A stretch of 64,000 nucleotides of DNA from Saururus chinensis. Its lineage: Eukaryota; Streptophyta; Magnoliopsida; Piperales; Saururaceae. Below are positions 23,188 through 35,513 of the stretch, piece after piece. The position numbers and the translations under genes were made by a program. The notes beneath the pieces were generated by a model. That model was not told the DNA's origin, searched no databases, and saw only the letters and a list, made by a program, of their open reading frames with translations. Position 1 is the stretch's first letter. Each line of letters opens with the position of its first letter. Location of the stretch: the NCBI GenBank assembly GCA_035235625.1, contig CP141140.1:38125351-38189350 (forward strand), given 5' to 3'.

Positions 23188-25001
23188 CTGTTTCAAATAA
23201 CTTAATAAATGAACATGGAAACTTAGGTAATCCAATGAGTAGACCTCCCTTATTTGATGGCTAGAATTTCTCATATCAAAAAAATAGAATGAGAGCATTT
23301 ATACAAGCACTTGATGGGATTGCTTGGAAAACAATTATTAAAAGATGGAATCCTCTCATGACCAAAGATAAGGATGTGAATTCAATTCTAAAAATGAAAC
23401 TAAATGGGAAGAGAATGAGACTAAACTTGCAAATCAAAATAGTAAACCTATAGTGCATTATTTAATATCATAGGAAAATCACAACACATGTTGATTTCTA
23501 ATTGTGTATCTACCAAGGTTTCATGGGAAAATTTGGTAAAATATAGAACTAAGGAAGTGAAAGTATTTGAGGTAAAATATAGAACTAAGGAAGTGAAAGT
23601 ATTTGAGGTAAAATATAGAATTAAGGAAGTGAAAGTATTTGGGCTATAGATGCTAACCCTATAGTTTGAAAACATGATAATGAGTGAGGAAGAGACATGT
23701 GAACAACTAGGGGAGCCTATACTTGATTACCTTATTGTGAGGAAGCTATTAAGGTCTTTGCCCTCTAAATTTAAAATTATGGTGGTAGTCATTAATGAAT
23801 CTAAAAAGACAAACACTTTAGACATTGAGGATTTTGTTGAGAACCTTAGAACTTTTGAGATGCAAGAAGAGTCATATGAAAATAAAAATGAGTTGTTTAA
23901 AAAGTCCAAGGGAAAGTAGAAAGCCCTAAAAATATCTAAAAGAACTTGTAAGAATAATATAATGTTAAACACCTTAGAAGAATCTAAAGAGTCTAAAGAT
24001 GATGAAGAACTAATGTTTTTATTAGCTAAAAACTTCAAGAAATTCATGAAAACTTAGAACTTTAGACTTAGCAATATGGGACAAAATTATAGGAAGAGAA
24101 AAGGAGAAAAGAGAGATGAGAGGTAAATTAAACAAGACAAGAAGTATATGAAATGCTTTAAATGTGGTAAGTTAAGTCACTTTGTTGCTGATTGTAAGAA
24201 ATTAAAGGGGTTTGATTATAAGAAAAAAGGCAAGTTGCTTCATGCAACTTATTCTAAGGAAGATTATTCTAGAGAAGATTCTCAAGTGTCCACTTCTCTC
24301 AAAGAGAACTCAGAGTCTCAAGTTAATTTTGATGAATTTAAGGGGTTGACTAAGAAAACCAAAAGCCTTAAGAGAGAGTTGAAGAAGAAAATTGATGAAT
24401 TAATTTTGTCTTCTTAAGAGGCAAATAGTTAGTGGAGTCGAATAACTAACTTGAGAGAGAAATACATGACCTTAAGAAAGACTTAGAGAGTGAAAAATAG
24501 AAGTCTAGTACTCTCAATAGAGAACTCATGTCGTCTAAAGAGAAATTATATAATTTTAGGAGTGGGAAGAAGTTAGAAACTATGTTTAGCATTGGTGAAA
24601 CCAACATAACGGGCTTATGTTTAAGGAATTGTTTGAATACCTCTTTGGCAAAACCTACTATCTTTGACAAAGAAAAAGAGAACGATAAAAACCCTAAGAT
24701 AGTGCCCAACCCACTTAGGTCAACAGTGAAAAGAGGAAGAATAGGTTCTAGTATTGTGGGTGGGTGTGACATTTGCTATAGTGAGACACATACTAGAAGA
24801 AAATGTTTTAAGAATTACCCTTTCAAACTTAGGTCAAAGAAGAATGAGAAGAAACATACTACCCCTAAGTTGCCCCACTAAGTGAAGAAGATTGATCTTC
24901 AAGCTTTGGATGATCAATTACGAAGAGTAAGGAAGTCTACCTTAGGTTGCCTTATGATTCGATGGTTAGGCAAGGCTAAGGAATCTCAAATCTTTAAGTA
25001 A
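23188..25001 (+). pseudogene. Copia-type gag with CCHC knuckle, element R2
   Basis: Near-complete but broken gag. The N-terminus near 23236 reads MSRPPLFDG then FSY.K.RMRAFIQALDGIAW. The capsid-like middle (23674-23919) has LGEPILDYLIVRKLLRSLPSKF and LDIEDFVENLRTFEMQEE, a recognisable UBN2-type Gag pattern. At 24148 the nucleocapsid has CFKCGKLSHFVADC (C-x2-C-x4-H-x4-C, intact). A Lys/Glu-rich coiled coil follows to 24414, then 24528-24881 with CDICYSETHTRRKC, a second Cys/His cluster. The frame ends after a stop near 24880 with a conserved tail to 25001 also seen in R0. An in-frame 36-bp triplication lies at 23535-23642. No protease or integrase follows, although these normally adjoin copia gag. 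Confidence 0.78.
23535..23642 (+). repeat. 36-bp tandem triplication inside gag
   Basis: Three units start at 23535, 23571 and 23607 (GGTAAAATATAGAACTAAGG...). They are identical apart from one C-to-T in the third. The period of 12 codons keeps the reading frame (VKYRTKEVKVFE). Near identity against decayed flanks points to a recent slippage or unequal exchange. Confidence 0.92.
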
Positions 25002-26837
25002 GAGATTTTGAGTTGTGTCCATGGTTTAATTTTAACTATCATTTGGACATTCATATTTTTTATTTTTATCGCATTTTACTTTATTACATATTTTTTATTC
25101 ATAGGTCTTTAATTCAAAAAGATAAAAAATGTAATACAGTCAAAACAAAAAAAATTAGTGTAGCTTCTGCTTGAGTTTGTAATTGACTTTGTTTTGGTTT
25201 TCTATTAGTTCAACTGTTGAGACATTGAGAATAATTTTCTTTTAATATGAAAATAAACATGGTTAGTAATCAAACATACTTTAACAAAGAGAAGGATACA
25301 CCAAGGAGAGTAAAGATCAATTTGATTTTTATTTGCTTAATATTGCAATTCTTAATTTTTTAAAAACTTGCACACATCACATTGAGACTCAAGTCACTTT
25401 ATGTATGAACATTAACAAAGAATTCTTAAACATAAATTTATTTAGGCATTTAGATTTTAGTGGAGTCTAGGTCATCAAATTAGAGGATCTTTGGCTAGAT
25501 TTCTATTTAGAATTCAAAAGAAAAGAAAATCCTATGTAATTCAATTCAAGGTTTATGAATCTTATGTACTTTAATATCTTTAGGTAATACAATTGCTCTC
25601 ATAAATATGATGGGGAAGGGCTACCTCTTAGGTCAGCCTAGGCAAGTATGAAGCTCCCATCTTTTTGAATTAAAAAAAAATGAAAGAAAAAGAATGAAAA
25701 GAATGAAAAATGTAAAGATGCAAGTAGAGAGGATTAGGAAAGAGACAAGCTCCACAAAAATGAATTGAGGAAAAATATCATAACTCAGAAAAAAAGGGCC
25801 CATGCATATATTGATTATAAGCTTTTGATTATTTTTATCTTTGTAGAAAAATCATGTACATAAATTCTAGTTAAAGATAGTTGGAAAATGTGAACTTAGT
25901 CTTTACTAGGATCTAAATTAATTTGTCTAAATTTAGTTAAGAGTGATCTTGCGAGATTTAAGATTAGAAGAGACAAGAGTGAACTACATTGGTGAATTTC
26001 TTTAAAAATTAATAAAAGAGAATTAATGTGTCAAAAAGAAGAGAATAAAATTGATAATCACATACCGGTAGGGTTGACTAATCTAAGGCAATATATTAAT
26101 GAAAATAATCTTTGTATGCACTTAGGTTAAAGGAAATTTGATTAAAAAATCTTTAAAAAGAGCTCAATTATGTTTATTGTCATTGTTTGATTTTTAATTT
26201 GACTTTTGGTGTGATAAGATTTTTATTTTGATGGGAAGTGTTTTGAAATATATTTAGGAATTTAATTTATTTTCTTGGATTTTTAAAAAATTTTTCATTT
26301 TATTATTTTTAAAAAATAAAAATTGCATTTATTTCAAGATCAATTGATTGATCCTAGCTATTGATCATTGGTCGGGTTTTCATGCTAAAGCGTTGTTTTA
26401 AATTTGGTCACGCTCCATTTTAAATCTATTTCACTCCAAACTCTCCCAAAGAGTTCCTAAGAGGGATTAAAGAAGATTTAAAAAGAATTTACATGATAAA
26501 TGACCAGATCTTCGCACCAAATTCAAGTTTTTTATTGTAGATAAGGTGAGTGCTGAATCCAAAACAAATTTTAGTGAATTTTTAATGGATTTCAACATGA
26601 TTTTAACCTATAATTTTCTTAGAAATATCTTAATTTACATTATTCTCAAGTTTCATGAGATTTTTTGGTTAAAGTTTGAAGTTTCACAAAAAATCACTTA
26701 CAGTTTCAATATTTTGTCAAAAATTGGTGACTTTTCAAAATCGAATGTTTCTAATTTAAATTAGACGTAGCTCTAGTCATAAATTTTGTTTTACTCACTG
26801 AGATCTATCTTGGGTTAAAATTTGGGATCAAAGGGCT
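25002..26837 (+). other. R2 internal non-coding region
   Basis: About 1.8 kb between gag and the extra ORF, AT-rich, with no long frame. Phrases shared with R1 (CATAACTCAGAAAAA near 25778; GATTATAAGCTT near 25817) show it is part of the element. No RT, integrase or protease motif is seen in any frame. Confidence 0.5.
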
Positions 26838-27605
26838 TTGTATAGTAGAGCAGATAGGGTTAAACCTATTCGATGTGAGCGTAGCTCAGTGGACGTTTCT
26901 TTGGAGGCTGCCATAGGATGGATTGAGGCACATCCTTATAGGATGGATTATTTTAGCACAATTTCTATGTCTAGTCAATCAATCTGTCCACGTCTTATTC
27001 GACAATGGTATGCTTCTCTCCGCTCGGAGGATGACGATGCTTCAGTAGGAATAGCAAAGGCATCTAGGCGAGAGTTTCACCTGATATCATTGCTAAGGTC
27101 ATTAGTTGTGAGAGGTGACAACTCACCTAACCACAGTTTGACAAATTTGTATTTTGGCCAGATAGTGAGCATATGGAGTCATTGAAGATCTAGAGTTGAA
27201 TCTTTCTTCGCTTGCTCACTCCATGACACATGATTATCGTCTGCTACATGTCACCACCTAGTAAGACATCTTCAGTACTAGAAAGGAAAGATTGTATCAC
27301 ACGATGGCACGAATACTTCATCACCTAGCATGGCCTAAGCTACAGCTAGATCTACCCTCCATTATCTTTGGATGCACAATGACTTTCCTTCATGGCCACA
27401 CACATGAGATGTTACCCTACTATGCATCTTATGCTAGATTTTCACTATGGTGCATGTTAGGCTTCCTAGAGGAGAGCCTACTATAATCGGTCTGAGGCCG
27501 ATTAATGTTGCAGTGGTTTGTAGTATGCTTTCTCACCACTAAGGTGATGCACATAAGTTATAGGGACTAGCAGAGGCACCAACACCTATGGATGATCCAA
27601 ATTGA
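26838..27605 (+). pseudogene. Extra ORF of R2: plant transposon protein-like
   Basis: A broken paralogue of 6607-7458. It shares VKPIRxER, the IGWIEAHPYRMDYFSTISMSSQS stretch, RLIRQWYASLRSEDDDAS, then after frameshifts FGCTMTFLHGHTHEMLPY and the terminal MDDPN before TGA at 27603. Coding runs are 26838-27185 and 27292-27486 in different frames. Conservation of protein-like features in two decayed copies suggests both came from an element with a functional second ORF (inference). The product's function is unknown. Confidence 0.52.
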
Positions 27606-27874
27606 CCAGTCACCATTGTTGAGTTTAGAGTTTTTTTCAAGATGTGACACAAAGACATATAGATATTAGTTGCTTGCTTAGAGTTAAATTTCTACATGCT
27701 GACAATGAGGGGGAGCAACTGGTGATTTTGATATTGTTGGAGCTAATTGATTGTTTTTTATATCTTTATGTATCACACTTTTCACGTATTTATTTGAACT
27801 TATTTTAGTTCAAAGATGTAGTTTAAAAATGATTGTTTTGATGAGATATGTGATGGACATAGTGATGTGATGAA

Positions 27875-27905
<31 letters not shown>

Positions 27906-27911
27906 AATGAT

Positions 27912-28575
27912 ACAATGTCACTATATCATTTGAGCCAGACAAGCCAGGCATATCTTGGCCATCCCAAATCAGATGTAAAGGTCAGAAACTTGGCACTCAA
28001 GATAGCCAATAGCGTTCTAACTTATTAAAATTATCCACATGATACCCCTTCCTTCCCTTGTAGATGTCTATTCCTCCTTTCCTCCCCTGCCTTCTGGGCA
28101 ACCAAACAACATTGTTTTATTCACCCCTCCTAGGCAACCATCCTCCTGTCTTCCTCCATTGAAGACTAGTTGTGATCTCCCCTCCCTCTTTGGTGAGGCT
28201 AGAAATAGACAGCGTCGAATAGCGCCCCTCTTGAGTGCGACACCGAAGAGGGAGGGGCATTGACTGCCCTGGCTATTTCTGGCAGCACCGAAGAGGGTGG
28301 TGATCATGGCTGATCTTCAACGGCAGAAGATAGCAAGATGGTTGCCCTAGAGGGGTGGGTGAATGAATGTCATTTGGTCGCCCAAGAGGTAGGGGAGGAA
28401 AGGAGGAATAGGGCATCAATCGGGGAAGGAAGGGGTATTATGGGGATACTTTTAATATTTATAAGTTAGAACACTATTGGCTATCCTAAGCAATGAGTTT
28501 TTGGCCTTTAGATCTTATTCGAATGGCCAAGATATGTCCAGCTTATCTAGCTCAAATGATACAATGGCTCACTGT
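27912..28575. mobile_element. 664-bp foldback DNA element, TSD AAATGAT
   Basis: The left arm (27912-about 28214) and right arm (about 28266-28575) are reverse complements over some 300 bp with scattered mismatches. They leave a loop of only about 50 bp. The ends are ACAATGTCAC and GGCTCACTGT. A direct repeat AAATGAT flanks it at 27905-27911 and 28576-28582. Inner arm words such as TATTCCTCCTTTCCTCCCCT occur on both strands (28069-28088 and the reverse complement near 28394). Overlapping frames on both strands (28039-28263, 28068-28307) are mirror images and not genes. Its superfamily is uncertain: long arms suit Mutator-like or foldback elements, but a 7-bp duplication is unusual for Mutator-like. 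It lies in R2 and is younger than it. Confidence 0.9.
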
Positions 28576-28582
28576 AAATGAT

Positions 28583-30020
28583 TGTTTATGATTAAACCTT
28601 TTGCAAGTGTACAAGGTAATTGTATTAGGATAGGTATTTAAGGGTTGTTGAACCTTAGGGATGGATTAATTACTACTAAATCTAATAGAGGAATTTGTTA
28701 ATTAAAAGCTAAAAAAACTTAAACTTTAATTAAGCAAAAAAAGTAATCAACTAGTTTAAAAGCAAGAGCTCAATATGAGGAAAATTACTTAGGAAATCGA
28801 ATCCACTATAGAACCATAATAATTCCTTAACTTTTAATCTAAATCTATTGTGAATATGAATAAGTAGTCTCAGCTCCAAGCTAGAATTACTGTAGAAAGA
28901 ATCATTAATTAAATCTATTGCATGAACTATCTTCGACAATAGCACGAATCATCTATACTAAACTAAATTATAGGCATGACTCGTCTAATCTTAGTATAAC
29001 TCATCTAATTCATTAATTATCTTAACATTAAAACTATTACATGACCATCTCATCTAAATCACAGAAATTAGAATTGATGTAAATATCAAAACCACATCAA
29101 TCTATCATCTACAAGACAATAAATCAACATAGAATTAAATAAACATGAAAAGCTCTTCCAGTAAAAAGGAAATCCTTATCATACAATTATCATTATTCGC
29201 AACTGAGATCTAAATTAAAAATAAAAAAACCTAAAACTTATCTATAGCTACATCAACTCCTAAGTAAAATAAAAGTCTAGCATTTCATGGTAAAATAAAG
29301 CTCTTAAATCTCCATTAAAAGCTTTAGGTTCTCCTCCATCTTCTTCTTCCTTTTTTTTAGAAAATCTCCTAAAATCCTTCAATTTCAAGCTAAATATGTC
29401 TTTATAAAGGCATAAGAAGTAAAAGAAGAGGTTTAATATGAAAATGACTCAAAATTGGCTTAAACTATGAAATTGCGCGTTATCCCGATCAATCGCCCTA
29501 CAATCCCATTCTATCGTCTATATTGTATTCTACTCCAAACTCACATTTAGCCGTTTGCTCCTCAAAATTCCCCGTTCAATTGGTCATACTGTTTCTGCAA
29601 TCTCAACCGTTCTATTCAGTTTTGTGTCTAATTTCTGTTCACTAAGTTCTTTCTTTCATGTCCATATTAATTTCTAACTTGTTTGTAACTCTGAAAAGTT
29701 GTCCAAATCATTTTAAAGCATGTCAAGAGTGTTTTAAATGATTTTAAACATTGTCCAACTTCCTCAATAAGTGTGCCTTACCTACAAAACACAAAAACTT
29801 TATATTTTAGACATATAGAATATAATTAAGATCCCAACTTGATTCAAATATATGCTTAAACTACTAATAACTCCAAAATTAATTAATAATTAAACTAAAA
29901 TATTAATATCTATCTTAATATATATAAATCATAACTAACTCTAAATTAACGTAATCTATACTAGCAAATAAGGTAAAAAGACATATAAAATAGATATATA
30001 TATATTTCATACTTATTAGT
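28583..30020 (-). repeat. LTR-like insertion in R2
   Basis: Absent from the equivalent part of R1, where 7760-7830 runs straight through. On the minus strand it ends GTACACTTGCA at about 28600, a common end of plant gypsy LTRs. It contains GATCAATCG and TCAATTGGTC motifs near 29490-29590 and no reading frame of interest. Boundaries are uncertain. Confidence 0.4.
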
Positions 30021-30316
30021 AACATTTCTATTAATTATTGTTTTAACTTTTTATCTATTTATCTTAAAAAAAGGGAGAAGTGATTAATGAAAATCAAAGT
30101 GCGTATCTTTACTTTATTGAATAGTATTTTACAAATCAATTTAATTTTAAGTGTGTAGGATAAGTATAGGGTTATACAAGGCTTTTCAAGGTTAAGTCTT
30201 TGAGTGTCAAGTTATTTTGTATAATTTGAAAGTTAATGCACTATCTCAAGAGTTGTAATTTTATTTTGATTTTCAAATATGTACTGTTTTGACAAGAAAT
30301 AGCTAAATAGGGACAT

Positions 30317-31633
30317 TATAAGAATATATGAGTCATATGTTGGGTTTATTGGCTAATTTTTTTGTCAAAATTATGTCAGAAAACTTGGGTCTATACTTAA
30401 TCTTAAAATCTAATTAGATGTTGTTGTAAAGTTAAATTTGAAATTGAAAGACTTGAAAAATAAGAGGAGATGTGTTCTTATGGCTAAAGATAGATGATTG
30501 AAGAATGTTGAAGGTTTTCAAAGCTTATTTATATCACATTTGTATACCAAAATTACTTAAAGAAGTTATAAAAGTAATTTTAGGGGTTTTAGGAGGTTTT
30601 AAGGCAAAAAGGGCAAGACTATAATTTATAGAGTCAAATGATTGATTACTATACATAATAAAGAAGAGGATAATGATCAATCGGCACTTAATTTAGCCTT
30701 GTGTAAAATGATGCAGAGAGTTATTGATTGATCTCTCAAAGTATCGTGTGTTCAAAAAATAGTGCATGATTGATCGCTATCTAAAACGATCGATTGCTAA
30801 TAATTTTAGTTGGCCTAAATAAGTCATTCCAATTTTAAATTTTTTCCTTAGTGAAGCCAAAGACCTAAATCGGTTTGGAGAGCTATAAAAAGGATAAGAA
30901 ATGAAGAATTTTAGGAGAGGAAATCCTAGAGAAGATTGGAGAAGAAGATTGGAGAAGAAGAGTTTCTACCTTTGCATATTATTTTCTTGGAAGAATTCAC
31001 ACAAAGCTTGAGTTGAAGATCAATGATGAATTCATGAAACTATTTAAAAATTATGAAGAGATTTCATATAAAAGTTTCGAAGAGGAGTTGCAGAAAATCT
31101 TCAATAGGAGATTAAAGATTATAAGAGGCCAAAGTCAATACAATAAGAGGATCTTGTTGAAGGCTAGAAGAAGATAAAGACAAAGCAATGACAAATAAAA
31201 GTTTTAAGTGCTTGAGAGAGAAGACTTGAAGGCCAGAAATAACACGAATTTGTGGAGATCTAAACAACAAGAGTTTGTGTTAGAGTCAAAACAAATGTTG
31301 GTGTTTCGCTTGTGCCAATGTAATTATCTTACTTTCTAGTAGTGCATTGATTTGGTCCTCTTTAGAATAGTTGTAGATTTTTTACTCAGAGTTTGGTTTC
31401 CACACTAAAATTGTTGTGTGTTCATGTGTGGAGTACTTTCAGTTTGATTAATGGTACATTATGAGTGCACTTTGAGAGAACAATTATTGGTTTTCGCTTT
31501 ATAAGAAAATTCTGCACAAAGAGGTTATATCTAGTAGCCTTTATCTTCATTAGATAATCAAACTACAGGCAATGTGGTAATCTATTGGGTTGAGTAGACA
31601 TATATTAAACTCACAATATTTAGTCAAACCGCT
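30317..31633 (+). repeat. 3' LTR of R2 (copy E)
   Basis: Starts TATAAGAATATATG directly after purine-rich AAATAGGGACAT. It has GATC/ATCGAT motifs at 30640-30800, a TATAAAAA box at 30884-30891, and GGCAATGTGGTxATCTATTG near 31570. It ends about 50 bp earlier than copy D, so the last part is lost or replaced. Confidence 0.72.
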
Positions 31634-32535
31634 TCAACTTAAAATCATTTCCTGCCCTTAAATTCTCGTTTGCCACTAGATGACAATAAGAACTATATGC
31701 ACAAGACAAAGAGCAAGGAAAAAGCATGTATGGATGCATTTTCCATACAACAAAAAATTTCATGGTAGTCTTTCTGCCATTTCATGGCACACACTTCTTT
31801 TGTAGAAACTACACATGAGCAAAGAGCAACTGCTTATCGGGAATGTAGTTTACATCTACCAAACTATGTCAGTGTATGAAAGAAAAGCCTTAACAGTATG
31901 GTACTTGTACTAAACATTGTCGATATGGAGTTTCTCTTTGCCAAAAATATAGCTTATATGAAAGAAGTGAGTTTGTTATCATTGACATTGACTAATGATC
32001 CAGAAATGACAAATAGACTACTTTTCTCAATAAGAAAACCCAATGATATGTGTGCAAATTTTTTACATAGGATACATTCAGACATGTTGGTTTCCTATAC
32101 TTCTTGGCCAGGTTAAATGCTCTTATCATCTTCCGCTGATAAATGCTCTTATTATCTTCCGCTGATAAACATCATTCTAAAGACATAAAATAAGTGAAAA
32201 TATTGTTCCCTTAAACACATCAACACAGAATTTAAGTTTTTCTTTATTCTATATGATCTAATTTTCATTTAATGTAGCTAACAAATAAAGTGATTAATCT
32301 AAGTAAAAGTATAGCTTACGTCACTAAATAATTAAAAAATATAAGCCAATTATACATGCGCAAATTTTCTCAAACAAAACATTTTTTGCAGCCCCAATTG
32401 TCCACACAGCAGTTGGTAGTTGACAGTCGATCGAGAAGTGAGTCTGAAGTTGTAAGCTACCAATAACAATAATCTCTTGGCTACTCATTTAATGATTCCA
32501 ACACCCCACAAACCCTAAAAAAATCACCATATACT
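31634..32535. other. Unassigned interval
   Basis: About 0.9 kb between two R-family LTRs. I see no gene or repeat family, apart from a 26-bp direct duplication (AAATGCTCTTATCATCTTCC...) starting at 32115 and 32141. It may be host DNA that the R elements flank. Confidence 0.4.
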
Positions 32536-33301
32536 CGTAAGAACATATGTGGTCATATGCATTGTATTGGCATATTTTGTTGAAAAAAAATAATGTCAAC
32601 TTGATGTATAATTTGAATCATATGATAGAATGTTCACTGCTCAAGATCACGTGGTGAACATAAAGCAAATCAGAAGACAAAAAAGTGTTTTCACAAGTAT
32701 AAACATGTACCATATCACATTCACACACTTGGGATAAATGGTTTATCATAATAGCGTAAGAAAAAAATGAGTGGAAAATGAGGGAAAATTACATAAATAT
32801 GTAAAATTTTCATCCAAGATCAATAGAGATCAATCTACAAAAAATTTAATTTTCAATATTGTAATCAATGTAGCAATACTATAGCAATTTGATGTGTAAC
32901 AATGTTCATCGATCGATTGGTTACTATAGCATCTCTATTGGCTACTGTAGCAGTCTTCACAAAATTTATTAGTGACTGTTGCGATCGATCTACTATTGTA
33001 ATGATCAATCGTTTGAACCTGCAATTTCCCAAAATAGGTTGTTTTGAGTTGAATTTGATTCATTATTTAAGGTTTAATACCTAAACTGACTTAGTTATCT
33101 ATATAAAGGGTGTTTTTGATGTGGGAAAAGTAAGAGAAGCCATTGCTAGCATAGAGATAGAGTGGCAACACCTTTCATTTAGCTCCATGCTTTGAAGATC
33201 AATTTAATTAGCCAAAAGTGAAGAAACATTCACAACAAATCACACACAACTTGAGGAGTTACAACAAAGTTCAATAGGAGTTGACGATTCAAGGCTAAAG
33301 T
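32536..33301 (+). repeat. R-family LTR fragment (copy F)
   Basis: Starts GTAAGAACATATG, like copies B and C. ATCGATCGATTGG and GCGATCGATC lie at 32909-32990, and a TATATAAA box at 33100-33107. It stops at 33301 because a gypsy element is inserted there. The continuation beyond 37867 is not found, so the downstream part is lost. Confidence 0.72.
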
Positions 33302-35273
33302 TGTAACGCCCCAGAATTTCAATGTTTTGAAGTTTGAACAATTGAGCCCATTAGTGAGTTTTAGGGCCTAACAACAGTTTGTCAAAACATTGGACCATTT
33401 TGAGCTTGATTCATTTGAAGGAGCCTTAAGATATTTGATAGGGCTCAGAGATATGAATATATCGAGCCCAATAACGTCTCAAATGGACACTGGGATTGTA
33501 GGCTATAGCCTCGAGAAGCATGTCATAAGCGGGACCCACTTTAAATTAGCGAGAAAATGTACCCTTATATGGTCTTGTTTCGAATGGCTTGCCAGTACAA
33601 GTCCAAGGTATGAAGAACGTATAATTCCAAATTCAGGGTAAAGAGTTATGCCCGTTTAAAGCTTTAATTTTCATTTTATATTAAACACAAAATTTAAAAA
33701 AAAATGTACATCAACCAACCCTACTGCATTGCGATAGTTGAATTATGGCAATGATGTAGTGTGCAAGCTAGCCTACGGCTGGCCTGCTGCTGCAGGAGCC
33801 AATATGGCTCCTACAACTTTCGGACCATTTTGACTACAAAAGGGGAGGGAAGGGGGAGGTCCAACTCACCCCATCCCCTTCCTCCTCTCCTTTTCTCCGA
33901 TTTATGCCCTTTTATAAGTGTTAAACGTGCTTTGCTAAGCCATTTCTCATCCAATTTCTTTTGTTCAAAAATTATTCCTAGCTAATTCAAGGGCACTCTA
34001 CATCCTAGAGCGGTCTATTTTTCAAGTTAGCTACTTTAAAGGGGAGAAACAACCCAAGGTAAGTGGAGGCTCTATCCGCTGCTTTTGAGCCGAGAAGAAG
34101 AATTTGTCCTAGAGTAAGGGGAGGCCATCCACTACTTTTGAGCCAGAAGGAGGAATTGTCCCAACACAAGGGGAGACTCTATTCGCCGGTCCTAAGCCAG
34201 GGAATGAGACAAGGTTCTGACCGCCAGTAGTTACTCCGGTAAATCTAAAGAACAAAAGGTAGGTTTTTTTAAGCTCTAATTTCGTGTTACGACTAGGCAT
34301 TCTATTTTGTAATTTATTCATCTCTTAAATAAAATATTCTTTTGAAAAAAGGATGATATATATTAGAGGTCAGGCAAACGCCAAGATAATAGTGTATTGT
34401 ACACCTCTAAGATGGATTTTATCGTGATACGAACTTTAAGATATTATTATTATTTGAATTACATTTACAAATGATTATGATAGGATTTGAAGGGTAGTTA
34501 TTTAGTATAAAGCCCAAAAACTATCATCAGTTTTAAAGGGTAGCTATTTGGTATAAAGCCCAAAAGCTATCAGAGTTATGACTCCTAGGTACTGCCTATT
34601 ATGGAATATGGTGCACCCATGAAGTTGGATATCGTAGGAAGATCCTCTTCATTCTGATCTCGTTGCCCCATGAGCACGAGTGTTGTTGCACTAGTATCAG
34701 TGACATTATGTGAATAATTATTTATATGATTTTGAATTGTTTATCATATTCTGCTTACGAATAATTTATTCGAATTTACTAAATTTTGTGAAAAACTATT
34801 TTATTTGTCTTTTTGTATAATAAGTGCATTGGATTCTATTAGTCAATCATATTATTTTGAGTTGTCTTTTGAAGGTAAATTATTATGAGAATATTTTATG
34901 CATATTTATTTATGTTTTATGTTTTATCATGCTAATAGAATTTAATTTTATTTATTGAGTATATTTATACTCACCATCCCTAGACGCTGTAGGTCCAAAT
35001 GATGAAATTGATGTCAATGAAGATTACTTGTAGAACTTTGAAAGATCTACATTTTTTATTTACTTTATCATGTTCTATTGTTATGTATTAATTTTGGATG
35101 TGCACGACTTTGATTTTTTCTAAGGTATGATAAGCATTATTTTGTAAAATTTTTGTAGTTACATAAATTAATGAATAGTTACTCTTCTATACATGGTTGA
35201 TCTTGGCCCTCTTTTAATTACGAATTGATAGCACTTCGACCTTTAAAGTAATTTTAAAAGTTGGGGTGCTACA
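33302..35273 (+). repeat. 5' LTR of gag-only gypsy element
   Basis: 1972 bp, TG...CA. It holds three units of the about 55-bp repeat at 34035-34200 and a local duplication GGGTAGxTATTTxGTATAAAGC at 34490 and 34540. Its structure parallels the solo LTR at 8087-10060. Confidence 0.86.
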
Positions 35274-35513
35274 ATTGGAATCAAAGCCGAGGTTCCACTA
35301 TTGGAAAAAAAATTATTGTACGCATGTTGTTTTAGGACTACTTGAGTTGTTTATTACATTTTATTATTATTACTAATTTTGGTGGATATCTTCTATTTAA
35401 ACATATATGCATATGTGACTGGTGATGTTTTGTTTTAAAAATCTAAATTTATATTTTTAATTATTTAGATTTAGCTTGAAAGTATAAATATTTTATTTTA
35501 AAATTATGTTTAG

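Larger units (their letters stand above)
18167..31633 (+). mobile_element. LTR retrotransposon R2 (gag + extra ORF, no pol)
   Basis: The most complete family-R copy: 5' LTR D (18167-22939, lacking its first ~60 bp and split by 19339-22849), primer site TGGTATCATT at 22940, gag (23188-25001), about 1.8 kb non-coding, extra ORF relic (26838-27605), a foldback element (27912-28575), another LTR-like insertion (about 28583-30020), purine tract AAATAGGGACAT, and 3' LTR E from 30317. With the insertions removed, the internal region is about 5.3 kb and still has no protease, integrase or RT motifs. Every ORF carries stops, so it is dead, but the gene order equals that of R1. Confidence 0.75.

Noticed and set aside
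26546..26764. 72-codon plus-strand frame before the R2 extra ORF
   Set aside because: Follows a GTGAGT-like donor and is Phe/Asn/Ile-rich like translated AT-rich DNA; the R1 equivalent is not open.
27872..27905. (AT)n-(AG)n run as a promoter
   Set aside because: Simple sequence within R2 next to the foldback insertion; no gene follows.
28039..28307. Overlapping frames of 74 and 79 codons on both strands
   Set aside because: They are mirror products of the foldback element's inverted arms (similar peptides on opposite strands).
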